Assembly: GCA_018058095.1 (NCBI GenBank)
Contig: JAGPCO010000025.1
Span: 1 to 64,000, forward strand
DNA length: 64,000 bases
Direction: 5' to 3'
Source: Kofleriaceae bacterium
GTDB taxonomy: Bacteria > Myxococcota_A > Polyangia > Haliangiales > Haliangiaceae
A program made the position numbers and the translations under genes. Below, one piece after another: positions 57,864-64,000 of this stretch. Below the pieces are notes generated by a model. That model was not told the origin of the DNA. It saw nothing but the letters and a program-made list of their open reading frames with translations, and ran no database searches. Each line of letters opens with the position of its first letter. Positions within the stretch are counted from its first letter, which is position 1.

Positions 57864-60365
57864 TCAGCCGCCGCGGACGGTGGTGGCCAGGCGCAGCACG
57901 TCGGCCAGCACGCCGGCCGCGGTGACGTCGCCGCCGGCGCCCGCGCCGCGGACGATGAGCGGGTAGGCGGCGTAGCGCCGGGTGGTGAAGGCGATCATCG
58001 CCTCCTGCCCGCGCAGGCTGGTCGCCGGGTGCTCGGCCGGCACCGCGACCGGCCCGACCTTGACGCGCACGCCGGCGCCCGCGCCCACGCGCTCGATCTG
58101 CGCCAGGTAACGCAGCGTCAGGCCGGCGGCGCGGGCGCGCTCGACCCGGTCGGCGAACGCGGCGTCGAGCTCGACCAGCGAGGCGACGAAGCGGTCGGGG
58201 TCGTCCTGCCCCAGCCAGCGAGCGTCGACCAGCGGCTCGATGGCGACGTCGGCCAGCTCGACGCTGGCGCCCAGCTCGCGGGCCAGGATGACCGCCTTGC
58301 GGGCGACGTCGAGCCCCGACAGATCGTCGCGCGGATTGGGCTCGGTCAGGCCCCTGGCCCGGGCCTCGGCCACCGCGCGCGACAACGGCGTGCCGTGCAT
58401 GAGCGCGTCGGTCAGGTACGCCAGCGTGCCCGACAGGCTGCCGTCGATCCGCTCGACCACGTCGCCGGTCCGGACCAGGTTCTTGAGCGTCTCGATCACC
58501 GGCAGGCTGGCGCCACAGGTCGTCTCGTACAGGTAGGCCCGACTGTGCGCGCGTGCGCCGGCCAGCAGCGCCGCCCGCGCCGGCCCGGGCAGCACCAGCG
58601 GCTTCTTGTTGGCGGCGACGACGTGGACGCCGCGCGCGAACGCCTGGGCATAGACCACCTCCATGCCGTCGGCGGCGGTGCAGTCGACCAGCACCGGCAC
58701 CGACAGCCGGGCCAGGCGCTCGAGCAAGGCCGGCATCGCGGCCGCCACCCCGCCGGGCACGACCCGCAGGGCGGCCACCGCCGCCGCCGGCTCGAGGCCG
58801 GTCGGGTCGAACACCACCCGCTCGCGATCCACCACGCCGACCAGGCGCAGGCGCACGCCGTGGTCGCGCCGGAGCAGCTCGCGCTGGGCGTCGATCTGCG
58901 CCAGCAGCGCGCCGCCGACGGTGCCGTGGCCGAGCAGCAGCACGTGCAGCTCGGCCTCGGCGAAGTGGAAGGCGGCGTGCACCGCGCGCACCGCCGCCGC
59001 GGTGTCGGCGCCGTCGACCACGCACGAGATCGAGCGCTCGCTCGCGCCCTGGGCGATGGCCCGCACCCGCACGCCGATGGTGCCGAGCGCGGCGAAGAAG
59101 CGCCCGGCCACGTTGGCGTGCTGGCCCATGCGCTCGGCCACCAGGGTCACCAGCGTCACCGGGTGCGGCGCTGGCGTGACCACCACGTCGGCGCCGCTGC
59201 GCGCCGCCAGCGTGGTCAGCAGCTCGGTCGCCACCGGCAGCGCCGCCACGCCGACCACGAACGAGGCCGACACACCCAGGCCGGTCTGGTTGGTCATCCA
59301 CACCCGCACGCCGCGCTGGTCGAGCGCCGCGTGCGCCTCGGCCAGCAGCGCCGGCGGCAGCGCCGAGCGGGTCGCCTCGACCAGGACCAGCGCCAGCCCC
59401 TCCATGCTGGTCACGCAGGTCGGCTGCTGGTCGGCGCCGTGGCCGTCGGCGTCGATGCGCGTGCCGGGCGCCGCCGGGTCGAGCGTGCTGCGGATGGTCA
59501 GGGCGATGCCGGCGTCGCGCAGGGGCACCATGGTGCGGGCGTGGAACATCCGCGTGCCGAAGTGCGCCAGCTCGAGCGCCTCTCGGTAGGTCAGGCGCGT
59601 CACCGGGTAGGCCTCGGCGACCAGGCCCGGATCGGCGGTGAACACGCCGGGCACGTCGGTCCACACGGTGACGTGTTCGGCTGCCAGCGCCGCCGCCAGC
59701 AGGGACGCGGTGTAGTCCGAGCCGTTGCGACCGAGGGTGGTGGTGCGGCCGCTGCCGCTCTGGCCGATGAAGCCGGTCACGACCGGCAGGCCGGGCCGAT
59801 CGAGCGCGGCCCGCACCAGGGTGCTGGTGGTGGCCACGTCGACCACAGCCTCACCGGCGTGGTCGTCGGTGCGGACGAAGGCGCGGGCGTCGGCGGCCCA
59901 GGCGGCGTGGCCGAGCCGGACCCGCACCGCCGCCGCCACCACCTCGGCGCTGATGCGCTCGCCGAACGCCATGACGTGGTCGAGCGTGCGCGCGGTCAGC
60001 TCGCCGACCAGGCCGACCCCGGCGATGATCTGGCGCAGCTCGGCCAGGACCGGGGCCAGCGTCGCCACCAGCTCGGCCTGGGCCGGGGCCGGCAAGACGG
60101 CGGCCGCGGTCGCGCGCGCCACCCGCTCGACCGCGCCCAGGGCCGCCTCGGCCCGCTCGCGGCGGCCGTCCGCGGCGGCCTGGGCTGCGGCGATGAGCTC
60201 GTCGGTGCTATCGCCCAGCGCCGACACGACGACGACCAGGCGCGGCGGCACCTGAGGGCCCGGGTCCGGCGCGTGCGCGGCGTCGATGAGGGCCAGCACG
60301 CGGTCGAGCCCTCCCGGCGCCGCCAGCGACGAGCCGCCGAACTTGTAGACCTGCCAGCGGGTCAC
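57864..60365 (-). CDS. thrA: Bifunctional aspartate kinase / homoserine dehydrogenase
   Basis: 833 residues from GTG 60365, overlapping metX by 4 bp. Aspartokinase domain begins WQVYKFGGSSLAAPGG (KFGGSS motif) with TTTLGRNGSDYTASLLA and HARTMVPL, about 1-290. ACT domains about 315-470 (VTSMEGLALVLVEATR, NVAGRFFAALG). Homoserine dehydrogenase about 475-833: LLLGHGTVGGALLAQI, VAANKKPLVL, YETTCGASLPVIETL, GSLSGTLAYLTDAL, DDLSGLDVARKAVILAREL. Fusion as in enterobacterial ThrA/MetL; feedback inhibition by threonine or methionine is not readable. Confidence 0.96.
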   Translation of the reverse strand: MTRWQVYKFGGSSLAAPGGLDRVLALIDAAHAPDPGPQVPPRLVVVVSALGDSTDELIAAAQAAADGRRERAEAALGAVERVARATAAAVLPAPAQAELVATLAPVLAELRQIIAGVGLVGELTARTLDHVMAFGERISAEVVAAAVRVRLGHAAWAADARAFVRTDDHAGEAVVDVATTSTLVRAALDRPGLPVVTGFIGQSGSGRTTTLGRNGSDYTASLLAAALAAEHVTVWTDVPGVFTADPGLVAEAYPVTRLTYREALELAHFGTRMFHARTMVPLRDAGIALTIRSTLDPAAPGTRIDADGHGADQQPTCVTSMEGLALVLVEATRSALPPALLAEAHAALDQRGVRVWMTNQTGLGVSASFVVGVAALPVATELLTTLAARSGADVVVTPAPHPVTLVTLVAERMGQHANVAGRFFAALGTIGVRVRAIAQGASERSISCVVDGADTAAAVRAVHAAFHFAEAELHVLLLGHGTVGGALLAQIDAQRELLRRDHGVRLRLVGVVDRERVVFDPTGLEPAAAVAALRVVPGGVAAAMPALLERLARLSVPVLVDCTAADGMEVVYAQAFARGVHVVAANKKPLVLPGPARAALLAGARAHSRAYLYETTCGASLPVIETLKNLVRTGDVVERIDGSLSGTLAYLTDALMHGTPLSRAVAEARARGLTEPNPRDDLSGLDVARKAVILARELGASVELADVAIEPLVDARWLGQDDPDRFVASLVELDAAFADRVERARAAGLTLRYLAQIERVGAGAGVRVKVGPVAVPAEHPATSLRGQEAMIAFTTRRYAAYPLIVRGAGAGGDVTAAGVLADVLRLATTVRGG

Positions 60366-61504
60366 AGCGCCAGCCCCCGGGCCAGCAGCGCCGCCATCTG
60401 CTCCCACTCGATGAGGAAGGCGTCGTGCCCGTGTGGGCTGGTCAGCGTCGCCCGCTCGACCACCGCGGCGTGCCCCCGCAGGTGCGCGGCCAGCTCGTCG
60501 ACCGCGGCCGGCGTGAACAGCACGTCGCTGTCGATGTCGACCAGCAGCGACCGGGCCCGCACCGCGCGCAGGCTCGGTCCGTCGCCAGCGCCGTCCGCCG
60601 TGAGATCGTGCCCGTCCATGGCGTCGAGCAAGGCCAGGTAGGCCCGACCGTCGAAGCGCTGGCGCAGCTTGCGGCCCTGGTGCTCGAGGTACGACTCGAT
60701 CGCGAACCGGTGGCCGGCCGCGGGCGGGCGCAACCGGGGCTGGCTCAGGAGCAGGCCGGGCTCGGACCGGTACGTCAGCATCGCCAGCTGGCGCGCCACC
60801 TCGAGCCCACGCTGGATCTCCGTCGGAAAGCCGGGGTCGAGTCGGATCGCCTGCCGCTGCACGTGCGACAGGCCGATCACCCACGGCGAGGCGGCGGCGC
60901 CGGCGCCGATGCTGACCAGGCGCGCGACCGCGGCCGGCCGCGCCGCCGCCACCGCCTGCGCGATCATGCCGCCGAGCGAGCCGCCGGCGACCAGCGCCAG
61001 CGCGTCGACGCCGAGCGCGTCGAGCGCGGCCCACTGGGCCTGGGCCTGGTCGACCGTCGACAGCCTGGCCGCGTCAGGCCAGCTGGCGTCGAGCGGCCCG
61101 CTGCTGCCGTAGTTGGAGCCGAGGTTGTTGAAGCACAGGATGCGGACCCGGTCGGGGTCGAGCACCCGGCCGGGACCGACCAGCGGGCCCCACCAGCCGG
61201 CCGGGCCACCGACGCGGGCGTCGCCGGTCAGCGCGTGCACCAGCAGCACGGTCGGCACCGCCGGGTCGAGCCGCGCGGCGTCGGCGGCGACCACCGACGG
61301 GCTGCCGCGGGTCGGCCGGCGCACGACCGCAGGCGGCGCGGTCAGCGCGTCGCCGCCCAGCAGCTCGGCCCGCCCGGCCAGCGCCGGCAGGTCGGCCTCC
61401 GGGCCCCACCAGAAGCCGCGCGCGCGGTGGCCGCGCACCCGCCCGCCATGCCGCAGCGGGAGGTCGGGCAGGCGCAGCTCGAACAGGCGAGGCACGGCGG
61501 CCAT
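60362..61504 (-). CDS. metX: Homoserine O-acetyltransferase
   Basis: 380 residues, alpha/beta hydrolase of the MetX family. Nucleophile Ser in ALVAGGSLGGMIAQA, Asp in LLVDIDSDVLFTP, His in SPHGHDAFLIEW. NNLGSNYGSSGP and GWWGPLVGPGRVLD are typical substrate-loop segments. Acetyl versus succinyl specificity cannot be set from sequence alone. It lies 12 bp after metY and is 4-bp coupled to thrA. Direct sulfhydrylation pathway: homoserine, O-acylhomoserine, homocysteine. Confidence 0.95.
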   Translation of the reverse strand: MAAVPRLFELRLPDLPLRHGGRVRGHRARGFWWGPEADLPALAGRAELLGGDALTAPPAVVRRPTRGSPSVVAADAARLDPAVPTVLLVHALTGDARVGGPAGWWGPLVGPGRVLDPDRVRILCFNNLGSNYGSSGPLDASWPDAARLSTVDQAQAQWAALDALGVDALALVAGGSLGGMIAQAVAAARPAAVARLVSIGAGAAASPWVIGLSHVQRQAIRLDPGFPTEIQRGLEVARQLAMLTYRSEPGLLLSQPRLRPPAAGHRFAIESYLEHQGRKLRQRFDGRAYLALLDAMDGHDLTADGAGDGPSLRAVRARSLLVDIDSDVLFTPAAVDELAAHLRGHAAVVERATLTSPHGHDAFLIEWEQMAALLARGLAL

Positions 61505-61516
61505 GGCGGCGGCGCC

Positions 61517-62877
<1,361 letters not shown>

Positions 62878-62890
62878 CATCCAGGATTTT

Positions 62891-62921
62891 GGTCCGTGAT
62901 AACAGACACGGGTGACGGACC
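62891..62921. promoter_or_regulatory. Second inverted repeat in the metY upstream region
   Basis: GGTCCGT (62891-62897) and ACGGACC (62915-62921) are exact inverses with a 17-nt spacer. It lies 40 nt upstream of the divergent gene at 62962 and just upstream of the metY -35, so could serve either gene. Confidence 0.35.
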
Positions 62922-62961
62922 GTGACGGCGAGCCGCCGGACCGGTCGGGGTAGGCTGGCGC

Positions 62962-64000
62962 ATGGCTGGACGCTCGCGCCCGTCGCTCAAGGTGCTCGTC
63001 GTCGTCGCGATCGCCAGCGCCGCCGGCTGGAAGGCCTGGAGCTGGCAGCAAGGCCGCGATCGCCACGCCCGCGCCCGCGACAAGGTCACGACCGCCACCG
63101 ACGCGATCGAGGCGTGGCGCTCGTGCCTCACCGCCGGTCACGGCGAGGATGTCCTGACCGCGCTCATCAGCCGGCGTGCCGCCGCGCCGACGCGCAAGGA
63201 CGCCGCCGACGCGCCGTGCGGCGCCGAGCGCGCGGCCGCCCAGGCGGCGGTGGCCGCGGTCGCGCCGCCCCGGCCCGAGCCCGCGGTCGGCGCCCGCGTC
63301 GACTGGCTGGCGTCGTGCGCCGAGCTGCGCTCCGCCATCGGCGCGGTCGCCGCCCCGGCGATCGCGCGCCGCGTCGCCATCCCGTCGTCACCAGGCTGCG
63401 AGCTCGGCGGGCGCGCCCTGATCCCCGTGACCCTGCCGCCCGGCTGGCGCGACGTCACCACCCGCGACGTGGTGGCGGCCGGCCCGGACCTCGTGCTGAG
63501 CGAGAACTCGCGCGGACGCGGCGCGGCGCGGATCGCCCACACCGGGTCCGCCAAGGAGTGGGCCAAGGTCGGCGCGCGCCGCTGGGTCGAGGTCGACCTG
63601 CCGCCACACGTGTTCGAGCTCGATTGGGGCCGGTCCGGGCTGGTCGCGGTGACCTGGCCGGACGGTCAACCGGCCCAGGTCCAGCGCTGGGATGGCTCGC
63701 GCTGGCGCGCGGGCGCGACCTTCACGCCTGGCAGCGTGGCCTGGGTCCGCGCGACCGGGCCTGGCGGCCTGGCGGTGCTCGGGTCCGAGCGCGGCCGCGC
63801 CCAGGTGGAGACGCTGCGCCGCTCGACCGATGGCGGCGCCACCCTGGGCGCCCCGATCGTGCTCCTCGACGGCGCGGACCAACACGTCCAGGTGCGCACC
63901 AGCCGTGCCGGTGCGGCGGTGGCCGTGGCGGCGTCCACCACCGGCGAGCCGACGTTCGAGGCGCGCCGGCTCGGCCCGACCGACGCGGCGCCGGCGCCGA
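62962..64000 (+). CDS. Membrane-anchored protein, possible BNR/sialidase-like propeller (3' end outside window)
   Basis: 346 codons to the window edge. Short basic N-terminus then one transmembrane helix (about 8-24, KVLVVVAIASAAGWKAW), a helical segment with DKVTTATDAIEAWRSCL, then beta-rich sequence (about 150 onward) with repeating WxR/GxW motifs: RWVEVDLPPHVFELDWG, RWDGSRWRAG, LRRSTDGGATLG. The RSTDGGAT string resembles the Asp-box (SxDxGxxW) of BNR repeats. No stop before the edge. Divergent from metY. Confidence 0.7.
   Translation, partial: MAGRSRPSLKVLVVVAIASAAGWKAWSWQQGRDRHARARDKVTTATDAIEAWRSCLTAGHGEDVLTALISRRAAAPTRKDAADAPCGAERAAAQAAVAAVAPPRPEPAVGARVDWLASCAELRSAIGAVAAPAIARRVAIPSSPGCELGGRALIPVTLPPGWRDVTTRDVVAAGPDLVLSENSRGRGAARIAHTGSAKEWAKVGARRWVEVDLPPHVFELDWGRSGLVAVTWPDGQPAQVQRWDGSRWRAGATFTPGSVAWVRATGPGGLAVLGSERGRAQVETLRRSTDGGATLGAPIVLLDGADQHVQVRTSRAGAAVAVAASTTGEPTFEARRLGPTDAAPAP

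Overview
The window is very GC-rich (third codon positions almost always G or C), gene-dense, and carries no tRNA, rRNA, CRISPR array or intact transposase that I could see. Three Ser/Thr protein kinases (one with the HRDVTPSN catalytic loop common in myxobacterial kinases, one fused to an ATPase and TPR region), a Gld-like ABC operon, many lipoproteins with 'carboxypeptidase regulatory' or beta-propeller folds, and a thrA-metX-metY cluster suggest a Myxococcota chromosome, perhaps of the Kofleriaceae/Haliangium type. The taxon is an inference from gene content and composition.

Layout. 1-4.8 kb: edge-truncated FAD monooxygenase, then a tightly overlapping MacA/HlyD-permease-ATPase exporter and a convergent small Cys-rich protein with a leader-like N-terminus. 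4.9-8.1 kb: an adenine-methylase-like protein, a secreted RlpA-like protein with an Asp-Pro-Gly repeat, and an arsR-quinone oxidoreductase pair. 8.4-15.1 kb: Gld-like ABC operon (ATPase, permease, auxiliary protein, DUF4340-type protein) followed by an HtrA protease. 15.1-21.3 kb: kinase, PHP phosphoesterase, then a leftward cluster of membrane-anchored PD-(D/E)XK nuclease, Fe superoxide dismutase, metallo-hydrolase, EVE protein and a TPR gene broken by a 159-bp MITE. 21.4-31.0 kb: esterase, phosphatase, FecR/outer-membrane pair, NatAB-type exporter coupled to pyrB, second kinase. 31.0-46.1 kb: TetR regulator, tandem beta-propeller paralogues, beta-helix protein, CusF-like protein, 1186-residue HEAT-like protein, two coupled 2OG-oxygenase-like proteins, esterases.

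46.1-49.7 kb is the most interesting stretch. It holds a small membrane protein with an in-frame TGA where the family has a cysteine and a bacterial-SECIS-like hairpin 31 nt downstream (a candidate selenoprotein), a divergent thioredoxin, an ECF sigma factor with a Cys-Cys-Cys N-terminus and no adjacent anti-sigma gene, and ahpC-ahpF. It reads as a thiol/selenol peroxide-defence locus.

49.7-64 kb: lipoprotein, arylamine N-acetyltransferase, 1275-residue kinase-ATPase-TPR protein, YiiX-like peptidase, a head-to-head pair of 5'-truncated genes (M32 carboxypeptidase and a possible ATP-grasp fragment), then the methionine operon metY-metX-thrA behind a promoter whose -10 box lies in a 19-bp dyad, and an edge-truncated membrane-anchored protein.
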